This document shows positions 8,535-16,710 of a DNA stretch of 64,000 bases, in pieces (position 1 is the first letter of the stretch; the number at the start of each line of letters is the position of its first letter). Where the stretch lies: positions 124,001 through 188,000 of the forward strand of contig NZ_JACHIN010000001.1 of NCBI RefSeq assembly GCF_014203235.1. Reading direction: 5' to 3'. Both the position numbers and the translations under genes were made by a program. This stretch comes from Nonomuraea endophytica. GTDB taxonomy: Bacteria > Actinomycetota > Actinomycetes > Streptosporangiales > Streptosporangiaceae. The notes under the pieces are model-generated. The model saw only the letters and a list, made by a program, of their open reading frames with translations, was not told the DNA's origin and searched no databases.

Positions 8535-8571
8535 ATGATACGGAGATACAACTTTTGAGTCCGTGTATCAT
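8535..8571. promoter_or_regulatory. candidate TetR (LcpR) operator
   Basis: ATGATACGGA (8535-8544) and TCCGTGTATCAT (8560-8571) form an imperfect palindrome differing by a two-base insertion. An extra direct GATAC lies at 8545-8549. It sits in the 147-bp divergent region between lcp and the TetR gene, where it would overlap both promoters. Confidence 0.55.
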
Positions 8572-8638
8572 CATCAGAGCACAGGGTGACGGGCATCACA
8601 AGACCGCGTTTGAGGCAGAATCCCTACAGGAGGAATCA

Positions 8639-9310
8639 GTGCTGTCCGGATTCATGGCGCCGTCAGACTCGGAGTCGTTGCTGGAGCGCGCCTACGTCGA
8701 CGCCGTCGAGCGCGTCGACGACACCGACGAGCTGCGGACGCGCATTCTCGACGCGGCGTACGAGCAGCTCTGCCGCATGGGCATCAGGCGCTCCACCATG
8801 GAGGACGTCGCCCGGCTGGCGAAGGTCTCCCGCATCACCGTCTACCGCCGCTTCGACACCAAGGACACACTGGTCGAACACGTGGTACGCCGGGAGTTCC
8901 GCCGCTACTTCGACCAGTTCCTCATCGACATCGAACAAGCCGGCACCGCCGCCGACCGGGTGGTCCTCGGCTTCGTCAGCTCGCTGCGGGCGATCCGCGG
9001 CAACCCGCTGATCGGCGGCCTCATCGCCACCGAACCCGACCTGCTGGTCCCCTCCATGACCGCCGACGGCGGCCAGACCCTCGCCACGGTCCGGCATTTC
9101 GTCGCCGGCCAGCTCCGCAGCGAGCAACGCGCGGGCAACGTCTCGGCCCACCTCGACGTCGACCTGGTGGCCGAGATGATGGTGCGGATCTCCTCCTCCT
9201 TCCTGACGATCCCCAGCGCGATCGTCGACCTGGACGACGACGAACAGCTGGCCGCTGTGGCCCGCCGGTTCCTCGTCCCCATGCTGGAGCCACCGACTCC
9301 TGCGGTTTAG
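8639..9310 (+). CDS. TetR family regulator, probable LcpR
   Basis: A 223-residue regulator. The helix-turn-helix is RTRILDAAYEQLCRMGIRRS, TMEDVARLAKVSRITVYRRF, near residues 33-72. The remaining ligand domain is divergent, as usual for TetR. GTG at 8639 is preceded by a perfect AGGAGG at 8628-8633 (5-nt spacing), so I prefer it to the ATG at 8654 or the longer frame from 8555. By position it should repress the divergent lcp gene. LcpR repressors of other rubber degraders are TetR-type and adjacent to lcp. The inducer is unknown. Confidence 0.85.
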   Translation: MLSGFMAPSDSESLLERAYVDAVERVDDTDELRTRILDAAYEQLCRMGIRRSTMEDVARLAKVSRITVYRRFDTKDTLVEHVVRREFRRYFDQFLIDIEQAGTAADRVVLGFVSSLRAIRGNPLIGGLIATEPDLLVPSMTADGGQTLATVRHFVAGQLRSEQRAGNVSAHLDVDLVAEMMVRISSSFLTIPSAIVDLDDDEQLAAVARRFLVPMLEPPTPAV

Positions 9311-9375
9311 CCGTGTCAGCGGTCGTGTCAGCGGCGCGACGGCCCGGTATCAGCGCGGCCCACAACCGTGGCGCC

Positions 9376-11244
9376 ATGAAGTACTCAGTGATTGCGGTAC
9401 TCGCGAGCGCCCTCGTGGCCGCCGCGGCCCCCGCCGCGTCCGCGGTGGACAAGCCGGCGATCGACGTCTCCGGCGGTCGCACCCAGCCCGTCTTCTCCTA
9501 TGAGGACGCGATCCGCGAGCACGTCCGCGTCCAGTCGACCGTCGACAGCGACGGTGACGGCAAGAAGGACCTGGTCCGCGTGGACATCATCCGGCCGAAG
9601 GAGTCCGGTTCCGGCCTCAAGGTCCCGGTGATCATGCATGAGAGCCCGTACCACGACGACCCCGGTGTCGGTTTCGAGGTTGAGAAGAAGAAGTACGACG
9701 CGAACGGCAACGTCACGAAGTTCCCGATGTTCTACGACAACTACTTCTTGCCGCGCGGCTACGCGTTCGTGTCCGTCGACATGATCGGCACCAGGCTGTC
9801 GGAGGGCTGCCCGACCACCTATGGTCCGTCGGACGTGCTGGGCGGCAAGGCGGTCGTCGACTGGCTCAATGGCCGGGCCACCGCCTACGACGCCAAGGGC
9901 GACCTGGTCAAGGCGACCTGGACCACCGGGCGTACCGGGATGATCGGTCACTCCTACGAGGGCTCGCTCGCCGTCGCCCTCGCCGGCACCGGTGTGCGGG
10001 GTTTGGAAACGATCGTGCCGGTGGCGTCGTTCAGCCGAGGCTATGAGATGTGGCGCGCGAACGGCACCCTCACCGTGTTCAAGGGCGCGGCGGCCTGGCA
10101 GGCCAAGCGGGTGGACAAGGACCCGGACGAGAAGTGCGCGGCCGTACGGCAGAAGATGCAGGAGGACGCCGACGACGCGACCGGCGACCACAACAAGTTT
10201 TGGCACGAGCGCGACTACGTCAACGGGCCGCTGTCCAAGGCGAGCGACGTGCGCGCCAGCGTCTTCTCGGTGATGGGATTCCAGGACCGGAACGTGGTCG
10301 CCAGCCAGTTCTCCACCTGGTGGGCCGCCCTGCCCGGCAACGTCCAGCGCAAGGCGTGGGTGACGCAGTACGCCCACCTCGACCCCTTCTGGGCACGCCG
10401 CGACGTGTGGGTCGACACCCTGCACAAGTGGTTCGACCACGAGCTCATGGGCGTCGACAACGACATCCTGCGCCGGCCCCGCATCGACGTACAGCACGGA
10501 CCGGACCGCTGGATCACGCAGGCCGAGTGGCCCGCACCCGCCAAGACCGTCACCCTGCGACCGCAGAAGAACGGCTCACTGGCCGGGACGCCGTCCACGG
10601 GCACCGGCGGCTACGTCGACCTCGCCAGGACCGAGATCGCGATGTCCGAGAACCCCGCCACCACCCACACCAACCGGCTGGCCTACCTGACCTCGCCCCT
10701 GAAGACCGCGACCAGGTTGTCCGGAACTCCGACGGTGACCATGCGCGTCAAACTGGACAAGCCGGCCGCCAACCTGGGTGTCCTGCTGGTCGACTACGGC
10801 ACCGACACCCGCATCGACTACCGCGAGATCGGCCCCGACCGCGCGCACGGCCTCAAGTTCATCGGCGGCGAAGACTGCGTCGGCCAGAGCACGAGCGACG
10901 ACGACGGCTGCTACCTGAAGGCCGCCGACAACACGGCGGCCTCCGCCTTCAACGTCGTCACCCGCGGAATCATCGACGCCCAGAACCACAAGTCGCTGAG
11001 CCACTCGACGCCGCTGACGCCGGGCAAGGCGTACCAGATCACCTGGAAGCTGCAGCCGCAGGACTACGAGTTCAAGGCCGGGCACCGCCTCGGCCTGATC
11101 CTGACCGGAACCAACGACGACGCCAACCTCAACGACACCGGCGGCGAAGACGCCGAACCCGGCACCGGCGCCAAGGTCACCGTCGACCTGGGCGGCACCT
11201 CGGTCAAGCTACCGCTGCTCACCGGCGCCTCGACCAGAAAGTAG
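9376..11244 (+). CDS. secreted CocE/NonD hydrolase (Xaa-Pro dipeptidyl-peptidase type)
   Basis: A 622-residue alpha/beta hydrolase with a Sec signal (MKYSVIAVLASALVAAAAPA, cleaved near ASA). The catalytic Ser is in GMIGHSYEGSLA at about residue 205, the GxSYxG nucleophile elbow of the X-Pro peptidase/CocE family. A C-terminal jelly-roll of the X-Pro dipeptidyl-peptidase type starts near the 'TATRLSGTPTVTMRVKLDKP' segment. It probably removes X-Pro dipeptides or hydrolyses esters outside the cell. ATG at 9376 fits the signal peptide; a longer frame begins at 9313. A hairpin 16 bp past the stop likely ends the transcript. Confidence 0.88.
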   Translation: MKYSVIAVLASALVAAAAPAASAVDKPAIDVSGGRTQPVFSYEDAIREHVRVQSTVDSDGDGKKDLVRVDIIRPKESGSGLKVPVIMHESPYHDDPGVGFEVEKKKYDANGNVTKFPMFYDNYFLPRGYAFVSVDMIGTRLSEGCPTTYGPSDVLGGKAVVDWLNGRATAYDAKGDLVKATWTTGRTGMIGHSYEGSLAVALAGTGVRGLETIVPVASFSRGYEMWRANGTLTVFKGAAAWQAKRVDKDPDEKCAAVRQKMQEDADDATGDHNKFWHERDYVNGPLSKASDVRASVFSVMGFQDRNVVASQFSTWWAALPGNVQRKAWVTQYAHLDPFWARRDVWVDTLHKWFDHELMGVDNDILRRPRIDVQHGPDRWITQAEWPAPAKTVTLRPQKNGSLAGTPSTGTGGYVDLARTEIAMSENPATTHTNRLAYLTSPLKTATRLSGTPTVTMRVKLDKPAANLGVLLVDYGTDTRIDYREIGPDRAHGLKFIGGEDCVGQSTSDDDGCYLKAADNTAASAFNVVTRGIIDAQNHKSLSHSTPLTPGKAYQITWKLQPQDYEFKAGHRLGLILTGTNDDANLNDTGGEDAEPGTGAKVTVDLGGTSVKLPLLTGASTRK

Positions 11245-11259
11245 CCCAGCAGATCATCG

Positions 11260-11294
11260 CCCGTGATCGCGGCCCTTGCGGTCGCGACCACGGG
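11260..11294. terminator. stem-loop terminator, bidirectional
   Basis: CCCGTGATCGCG (11260-11271) pairs with CGCGACCACGGG (11283-11294) with one G-T-type mismatch and an 11-nt loop, just after the CocE-type gene. No T-run follows, which is common for actinobacterial terminators. Confidence 0.6.
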
Positions 11295-11487
11295 CCGGAG
11301 GGGCGGTTCAGCACCACGTAGCCGTCGCGCTCGTAGCCGGAGCGCTTGAGCTCCTCCACCCGGGCCCGCTGGCCACGCCGCACAGCACGGCCGGACTGAT
11401 CAACGGCTACGTGACCCGGCTGCATGACGGCGAGACCCCGCCACGGCGCGAGGCAGGTGCCCGGGTTCCCGCCTCGCGCCGGGTCGA
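11295..11487. other. 193-bp spacer between convergent peptidase genes
   Basis: No gene is supported here. The minus strand holds an open frame with the peptide RVEELKRSGYERDGYVVLNR, which looks protein-like but has no start or partner. It could be a relic of an older gene end. Confidence 0.4.
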
Positions 11488-12936
11488 TCACGTGGCCGGT
11501 TGCGGGAACGCGACCGGGCTGCGCCGGCCCTCACGGTCCACCGCGCGCAGACCGAACTGCACGTTGTCCTTGGACAGCCCGATCGTCGCCGTGATGACGT
11601 CGCCGACGTCGATGGCGTGGGTCCAGTACGGCGACGTGGTCTCCCGCCAGACCACCTCGTACCCGGCCAGACCGGCATCGGTGCCGCGGCTCCAGGTGAG
11701 GGTGGTGTCGTTGGTGAGGGCCGCGGTGACGATCTTGACGTTCTTCGGGGTGCCCGGCCCCTGGGCCAGCGACCACAAGGTCGCGCCGTTCACCTTGGCC
11801 ACCCGGGTGAGGTAGTCGAAGTCCAGGAACTCGGTCAGATCACCGAACTGCACGCCGTTCTCGACGCGAGTGTTCTGGTGCTGGTGGTTGAAGTTCTCGC
11901 GCGGCTCGGTGAACCTGGCCGCCGGGTAGCCGTTGCGCAGGAACGGGATGTGATCGCTTCCGCGCAGGAAGCGGTCGCGCCGCCAGATCACCCAGACCTT
12001 CATGTCGGTCGCGTCGTTCTCCGCCACGTCCTTGGCGAAGCGGCCCAGCTGACGTGAAGGCCCGTCGTTCTCGCCGCCGATCGACTGACGGACGGACGCC
12101 TCGGCCGGGGTCTCAGCGGTGGGCACACCCTCCACGAACAGGCGCAGCGTGCGCGGATCGGGGCGGCTGCCGTCCCATGCGGAGCTGGCTCCGACGATGT
12201 CGTTGCTGAACATGCCTTGCACGTCCGTACCGGCCGCCTTCATCTGGGCGGCCATGTGCGTCGAGCCGTACAGGCCCTGCTCCTCGCCCGAGACCGCGGC
12301 GAACACCAGCGTGCCGCTGGTCTGACGGGTGGCGAAGACGCGGGCGAGTTCCAGCACGACGGCGACGCCGGAGGCGTCGTCGTCGGCGCCAGGGGCGTCG
12401 CTGGTGAAGTCCATGACGTCGGTGACGCGGGAGTCGAGGTGACCGGTGATCACATACACCCGCTCGGGCGCGGCGGTTCCGCGCAGGGTCGCGATGACGT
12501 TGGTGATGGTGGTCGGCGCCGGGATGCGCGGGGAGACGGGCTGGACGAACGACTGCTTCTGAACCGTCATCCGGCCGCCGGAGGTGGCGGCGATGGCCTG
12601 CATCTGCGCGTACACCCACTCGGTGGCCGCGCCGATGCCCCTTACCGGATCGGTCTGACTGGACAACGTGTGCCGGGTCCCGAACCGGGTCAGCCGTCCG
12701 ACCGTGGCCCTGAGGCGCTCGCGGTCGATCTCACGCAACAGTTTCCGCAGTTCCTTTTCAGGCTTCTGCGGGGTGACGGGCCGCCCCGGCCCTGGGACGT
12801 GACCATGGTTGACCTCGGCGAACGCGGTGTCCGCGAGAAGGGGTGCCGCGGCCGCCGTGGCGGCGGAGACGAAGAGGAAAGCGCGCCGAGTGGATTGCGA
12901 ACCTAAGGGAGGCTGACTCTTTTCCATGACTCGCAT
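11488..12936 (-). CDS. secreted M28 family zinc aminopeptidase
   Basis: A 482-residue protein with a Tat-like signal (QSTRRAFLFVSAATAAAAPL). Zinc ligands of the M28 fold are visible: His and Asp in VITGHLDSRV, the bridging Asp in PGADDDASGVAVV, Glu-Glu in AVSGEEQGLYG, and His in GSDHIPFLRNGYPAA. The last 90 residues resemble a fibronectin type III domain (KNVKIVTAALTNDTTLTWSR). It should act outside the cell as an aminopeptidase with two Zn ions. The ATG at 12936 follows GGAG closely; another ATG lies 9 bp in. Not in an operon. Confidence 0.9.
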   Translation of the reverse strand: MRVMEKSQPPLGSQSTRRAFLFVSAATAAAAPLLADTAFAEVNHGHVPGPGRPVTPQKPEKELRKLLREIDRERLRATVGRLTRFGTRHTLSSQTDPVRGIGAATEWVYAQMQAIAATSGGRMTVQKQSFVQPVSPRIPAPTTITNVIATLRGTAAPERVYVITGHLDSRVTDVMDFTSDAPGADDDASGVAVVLELARVFATRQTSGTLVFAAVSGEEQGLYGSTHMAAQMKAAGTDVQGMFSNDIVGASSAWDGSRPDPRTLRLFVEGVPTAETPAEASVRQSIGGENDGPSRQLGRFAKDVAENDATDMKVWVIWRRDRFLRGSDHIPFLRNGYPAARFTEPRENFNHQHQNTRVENGVQFGDLTEFLDFDYLTRVAKVNGATLWSLAQGPGTPKNVKIVTAALTNDTTLTWSRGTDAGLAGYEVVWRETTSPYWTHAIDVGDVITATIGLSKDNVQFGLRAVDREGRRSPVAFPQPAT

Positions 12937-13275
12937 CCAACTCCGATCTCACACAATGTCCACCACCCACGATCCGGCCGGAAGCATCATCAACAGCCCC
13001 GCGCTCGCTCACCCCTCGCACACCGTCCGCCCTACGAGGGGTTGGCCACGACCTAGCAGTTGGCCACACCTTTGGATGGCCGGACGAGCCGATACCGCGC
13101 TCGTCGAGGATGCCCGCCCCTTCCAGCCTCCACGAAGGCAAAACCGGGCACTGAACTCCGCCCGGGGCGGCCAGTCATCAGCGTGGCCCCTGGGAGATGT
13201 TGACGCCGTTGGTGCGGCATGTTGTGATCCACTCATGCGCTATTTCGTACTTATTTAGTAGGAAATGAGGCGGTT
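12937..13275. other. 339-bp divergent promoter region
   Basis: No gene is supported. The nonanucleotide GTTGGCCAC occurs twice as a direct repeat, at 13041-13049 and 13059-13067, 18 bp apart, a spacing that could place two proteins on one DNA face. AT-rich sequence at about 13240-13260 precedes the SGNH hydrolase start. Confidence 0.5.
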
Positions 13276-14529
13276 TTGAGGTTACTCCAGCGTGCCGCCG
13301 CGGTTGCCATGCTCCTGGTGAGCGCGGCAGGCATCCAGGTCGTCCAGGGCGGACCGGCGCAGGCGGCTCTGCCCACCGCCGCCGTCGCGCTCGGCGACAG
13401 CTTCGTCAGCGGAGAGGGCGCCGGGAACTACCAGCCCGTAGTCGACACCTCCGGTACGTCACAGGGTTTCCCCGGCTGGTCCGCGGCCAACAGCAACGCC
13501 TACTTCTGTCACCGGTCGGCGAACGCCTCCCTGTTCACCGCGTCCCTCCCGGGTATCCAGCAACGCTTCAACCTCGCGTGCTCCGGCGGCCAGCCCGCCG
13601 ACATCGCCGCCCCCTCAAGCGCCCGAGCCGAGGGCCGCGCCGTAGCCTCGCAACTCGACCAGCTGCGCGCCGTCGCCCAGACGCACGACATCGACGTCGT
13701 CCTCGTCGGCCTCGGCTCCAACAACACCCAGTTCACCTTCGGCGACGTGGCCTCGCTGTGCGCCAACCGCTTCATCGCCGACGCCTGGACCGGCTGGTGG
13801 GAGTTCTGGGCCTACCTGAAGGGCGAAGTACCGCAGAAGCCCTGCACCGCCTCCGACCTGGCCACCAACGCCGAGGTAGCCGCCGCCACCACGGAAACGA
13901 CCGCGGCCCTACGCCAGATCCTCGACACCCTCGCCCAAGTCGACGCCGACGGCATCCACCAGGTGATCCTGCAGACCTACACCAACCCACTCCCCCCGGA
14001 GATCGCCTCGCAGTACCACGAAGAGGACAACCGCAGCGACACCCGCGACAAGTTCCGCGCCCTCGGCGCCGAACGGTACGCCGCCGGCTGCCCGATCCAC
14101 CGCGCCAGCCTCGCCCCCGGCCATGTGTTCTCCCAGAACCTCGGCTCCCTGGTCAGGAACGCGCACAGCACACTGGCAGCCGAACGCCCAGCGGCCGATG
14201 TGCGCGTGCTGGACGTCCAGCAGGCCTTCGACGGCGCCAGACTCTGCGAGAACCCCAACAGCCCGACAGGCGCGCTCGCCACACCGGTCCGGGTAATGGA
14301 CGGCCCGTCCGGCACGTTCATCACCAGCCTGTCCGGCTGGGACAAGATCGGCATCCAGCGGGCGGCGAACACCTGCGTCACCCACTTCCAGACCTGCCAG
14401 GAGTCCTGGCACCCGAACGCCGCAGGCCATGTAGTCCTTGGCCAGTGCCTCGCCGGCGCCTTCACCGCAGCGCCACGCGCGACCGTCTCGTGCGCCCGTA
14501 ACGCGAACGGCACACTCACCATCTCCTGA
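13276..14529 (+). CDS. secreted SGNH/GDSL-type hydrolase
   Basis: A 417-residue secreted esterase or lipase. The signal peptide is MRLLQRAAAVAMLLVSAAGI, cleaved near AQA. Block I is VALGDSFVSGEGAG with the nucleophile Ser at about residue 41. Block III is VGLGSNN, and the catalytic Asp/His pair is in ESWHPNAAGH near residue 378. This matches the actinobacterial GDSL lipase family. The start is TTG, preceded by GAGG at 13267-13270 with a 5-nt spacer; the first in-frame ATG would cut the signal. A strong hairpin follows the stop. Confidence 0.88.
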   Translation: MRLLQRAAAVAMLLVSAAGIQVVQGGPAQAALPTAAVALGDSFVSGEGAGNYQPVVDTSGTSQGFPGWSAANSNAYFCHRSANASLFTASLPGIQQRFNLACSGGQPADIAAPSSARAEGRAVASQLDQLRAVAQTHDIDVVLVGLGSNNTQFTFGDVASLCANRFIADAWTGWWEFWAYLKGEVPQKPCTASDLATNAEVAAATTETTAALRQILDTLAQVDADGIHQVILQTYTNPLPPEIASQYHEEDNRSDTRDKFRALGAERYAAGCPIHRASLAPGHVFSQNLGSLVRNAHSTLAAERPAADVRVLDVQQAFDGARLCENPNSPTGALATPVRVMDGPSGTFITSLSGWDKIGIQRAANTCVTHFQTCQESWHPNAAGHVVLGQCLAGAFTAAPRATVSCARNANGTLTIS

Positions 14530-14540
14530 CGCCCCCTCAA

Positions 14541-14574
14541 CTTCGCGTCCGGCCGTCAAGAGCCGGACGCGAAG
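14541..14574 (+). terminator. strong 13-bp stem terminator
   Basis: CTTCGCGTCCGGC (14541-14553) and GCCGGACGCGAAG (14562-14574) are perfectly complementary around an 8-nt loop, 11 bp after the SGNH hydrolase stop. Confidence 0.85.
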
Positions 14575-14581
14575 CGAAGAG

Positions 14582-14775
14582 GCAACCGGCGTGGAGTTCA
14601 GCACCTTCCGCCCGTGTTCCGAGCACCAGTTCAGCGCCTTCAACGACTGACATGCCGACTGAACGCGCCAGCCTCGCACCGCAGGCGTGCTTGGAGCGAG
14701 GTCCATGGAACAGGGTTCCAACTGCCCAGCCGGGCAAACGGGCAGGCCCCGGAAAGAGCGCGAAGCATCAACAGG
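14582..14775. repeat. dispersed repeat, copy A
   Basis: The first 54 bp (14582-14635) match 15698-15751 at 51 of 54 positions. A second block (14713-14775), containing CCAACTGCCCAGCCGGGCAA, matches 15848-15920 with small indels. It lies in direct orientation with copy B, on the other side of vapBC. No terminal inverted repeats or transposase were seen. Confidence 0.75.
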
Positions 14776-14815
14776 AACCGGTCAGACTAGCCGCTGGATG
14801 GGACACGCCTTGGCT

Positions 14816-15208
14816 CTAGAGAGCAGAGGGCAGGTCTGTGTGCGAGAAGTCATTGCCCTTGTACAGCAACGGCTCCCCGGTATCCTTCGCCAGCGCATAG
14901 GCGAAGCAGTCGCCGAAGTTCAGCTTCGCCGGATGACCGCTGCCCCGCCCGAAGTCACGATAGGCCTCCCGGGCGATACGGGCCTGTTCCAACGTCACCG
15001 CTTCCACCACGATGTCAGCCTGCGCGATGAGCTCGTCGAACTCACGGCGAACCACCGGATCCCCCCGCCCGTCAGCGACGATCGAAGCCTCCAACCAGTT
15101 CGCGGCCGACATTCGGGCAGACCTGGCCTCCGCTATCGCCTTGGCGAAGACAGCAGCGTCGGGCTCGGCGGTGATGATCGCGATGATCGCGCTCGAATCG
15201 ACGATCAC
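14816..15208 (-). CDS. vapC: type II toxin VapC, PIN-domain ribonuclease
   Basis: A 130-residue PIN domain with the acidic metal-binding residues in place: Asp in [12 protein letters not shown], Glu in NWLEASIV, and Asp in [12 protein letters not shown] near residue 99. These proteins are Mg-dependent endoribonucleases that cleave specific tRNAs or rRNA. It overlaps the upstream vapB by 4 bp, the usual antitoxin-first order. The pair lies between direct copies of a dispersed repeat, next to the tmRNA gene, suggesting a mobile or recently acquired module. Confidence 0.9.
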   Translation of the reverse strand: MIVDSSAIIAIITAEPDAAVFAKAIAEARSARMSAANWLEASIVADGRGDPVVRREFDELIAQADIVVEAVTLEQARIAREAYRDFGRGSGHPAKLNFGDCFAYALAKDTGEPLLYKGNDFSHTDLPSAL

Positions 15209-15459
15209 TTGGGCAGCCCCGTCGCCTCGTCATACAACATCGCGTCGAAATCCTGGGACGTGTAGCCCTCACCCATGCGTCGCGCCATGTCCCGGCCGAT
15301 CGCCAGCAACCGCTCCGCCTTGTCCGTCTCCCGCTGTTCGAGACGCCTCAGCCGCTCGGTCATCGCGACGATGACCGTCTGCGTCAGGCTCTCTCCCGTC
15401 AGCCGCTGGAGCTTGCGTGCGAGCTCTTCGGCCTCGGCGTTCTTGATGTTCAAACTCAC
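15205..15459 (-). CDS. vapB: type II antitoxin VapB
   Basis: An 84-residue protein starting (V/M)[17 protein letters not shown], the Rv0623-like/PSK-factor VapB family in which the N-terminal ribbon-helix-helix binds DNA. The pattern [18 protein letters not shown] is characteristic. The C-terminal tail ([20 protein letters not shown]) would bind the toxin. I chose the GTG at 15459 because AAAGGTGG precedes it by 6 nt and family members start at this point; a GTG at 15477 adds six residues. The stop overlaps the vapC start. Confidence 0.88.
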   Translation of the reverse strand: MSLNIKNAEAEELARKLQRLTGESLTQTVIVAMTERLRRLEQRETDKAERLLAIGRDMARRMGEGYTSQDFDAMLYDEATGLPK

Positions 15460-15477
15460 GGGAGTCCACCTTTCCAC

Positions 15478-16030
15478 CTCGGCACAGAAGAATTCTACCG
15501 TCGAGATCAGGCTGAAGGGAAGAAACAGGAGTCCGCGATCTCATCGTTCGGCGCGACGAGAGACGTGTCAGGTGACGCACACCGCTGGACGACAGGCAAG
15601 CGCATGTCTGCGCGCACGACATCCCGCACACATACCCTCCGGGCCTCACGCGTGGACGCGCCACGTCGATCAGAGCATCCGCCCAACTGCCCAGCCCGCA
15701 ACCGGCGTGGAGTTCAGCGCCTTTCGCCCGTGTTCAGAGCACCAGTTCAGCTCCATCGACGCCTGAACATGCTGACCGAGTGCGCAAGCCGTGCGCCGCA
15801 GGCGCGCCCGATCAAGACGCCCGAGCGCAGCGAGGACCATTGACCAGGGTGGGCTCCAACTGCCCAACCACCCAGCCGGGCAACGGGCGGGCCAGAAAGA
15901 GCGCGCGAAGCACCCACAGGGGTCGGGGCTGTGCCCCGACTGGAGGGACGCGCGGAGCGAAGCATGCCCATAAGGCCAGAAAAACAGACTTGCCCCCCAC
16001 GCCCGAAGGGCGCAGAGGGCAAGACCATGC
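15478..16030. other. 553-bp gene-free accessory spacer
   Basis: This stretch upstream of vapB holds repeat copy B and no supported gene. It ends directly at the tmRNA 3' end. Several open frames exist on both strands but none has a ribosome site or recognisable product. Confidence 0.6.
15698..15970. repeat. dispersed repeat, copy B
   Basis: The 54-bp block at 15698-15751 matches copy A. The 15848-15920 block shares CCAACTGCCCAACCACCCAG with copy A and with the inverted copy C near 34.3 kb. The tail at about 15917-15965 (CAGGGGTCGGGG, CCCCGACTGG, GCGCGGAGCG) also recurs in copy C. Confidence 0.75.
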
Positions 16031-16415
16031 TGGTGGAGGTGGCGGGAATCGAACCCGCGTCCTTCAACCCCAAATCAGGGCTTCTCCGGGCGCAGCCTGC
16101 TTAACGCTTTCTCAGCCCCGGCGCTCACGCAGGCGCGTCGCCGACAGGCTCAGCCACTGTTTGTTTTCCCGCTCTCCCCCGTGGCCGGGTCGAGCGGTGG
16201 AGCCCTCTAACGATGCCAGGTCCTGAGCCGAGGGCGTGCCCAGGCTGACAGAGGTTTCGCTACTTAGGCAGCGAGAGCCAGGGAACCCTGGCTGACCTCA
16301 GAGTGCTTCTTATTGGCACTTATTGTTTGCGGTCACAGTGTTAACGAGGTTATGTCCGCCGTCCTCGGCCCGCTTCCCCTGACTTGCAAAGTCGAAGTCG
16401 AAGCCAGTCACCCCC
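16031..16415 (-). ncRNA. ssrA: transfer-messenger RNA (tmRNA, ssrA)
   Basis: The 5' GGGGGTG pairs with 3' CACCTCC, then A and an encoded CCA end at 16031, forming a tRNA-Ala-like acceptor. The T-arm GCGGGTTCGATTCCCGC is complete. The tag frame with stop TAA at 16264-16266 reads back to GCC at 16315-16317 and gives ANKKHSEVSQGSLALAA, ending in the degradation signal LALAA. The tag length and resume codon are inferred by frame only. It rescues stalled ribosomes with SmpB, whose gene lies 2.1 kb away. Confidence 0.93.
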
Positions 16416-16516
16416 ATGTTCTGTTGTCAACACGGCCACCGAAGCGGCCGAGCAACAAGAAGATACTCCTCACAACGCCACCAACGCCAACTCATATTCC
16501 GCCGGACATGCCGAAA

Positions 16517-16553
16517 CCCCGGAGACGCGGCACAGCAGCACGCGTCCCCGGGG
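16517..16553. terminator. 13-bp hairpin upstream of tmRNA
   Basis: CCCCGGAGACGCG (16517-16529) pairs with CGCGTCCCCGGGG (16541-16553) with one mismatch and an 11-nt loop. It may end transcription from the PBP-like gene before the tmRNA promoter. Confidence 0.55.
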
Positions 16554-16584
16554 TCGACCGGCAGGGTCGAGCCGGTCCGGACGG

Positions 16585-16611
16585 CAGGACTTCCCCCGAG
16601 ATGAAGTCCTG
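16585..16611. terminator. 9-bp perfect hairpin downstream of the PBP-like gene
   Basis: CAGGACTTC (16585-16593) and GAAGTCCTG (16603-16611) pair perfectly over a 9-nt loop, 100 bp beyond the PBP-like stop. The interval 16416-16710 is otherwise empty and should hold the tmRNA promoter. Confidence 0.5.
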
Positions 16612-16710
16612 TCTCGTCGCGGTGACTGAGTCCGCAACCCCCCGAGCGGGCCCAGTCATCCAGTAAGACGCAGCCGGGGGTCGGATTGGTTGCTCAACGT
16701 CATCAGAAAA

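Noticed and set aside
12926-13258. 110-residue open frame in the divergent spacer
   Set aside because: Low-complexity composition, no ribosome site, and overlap with probable promoter sequence.
16031-16060. Independent tRNA gene at the tmRNA 3' end
   Set aside because: The T-arm and CCA belong to the tmRNA; no anticodon arm lies next to them.
16031-16317. tmRNA tag starting at GCA AAC AAT
   Set aside because: That frame ends after six residues and lacks the LALAA-type degradation signal.
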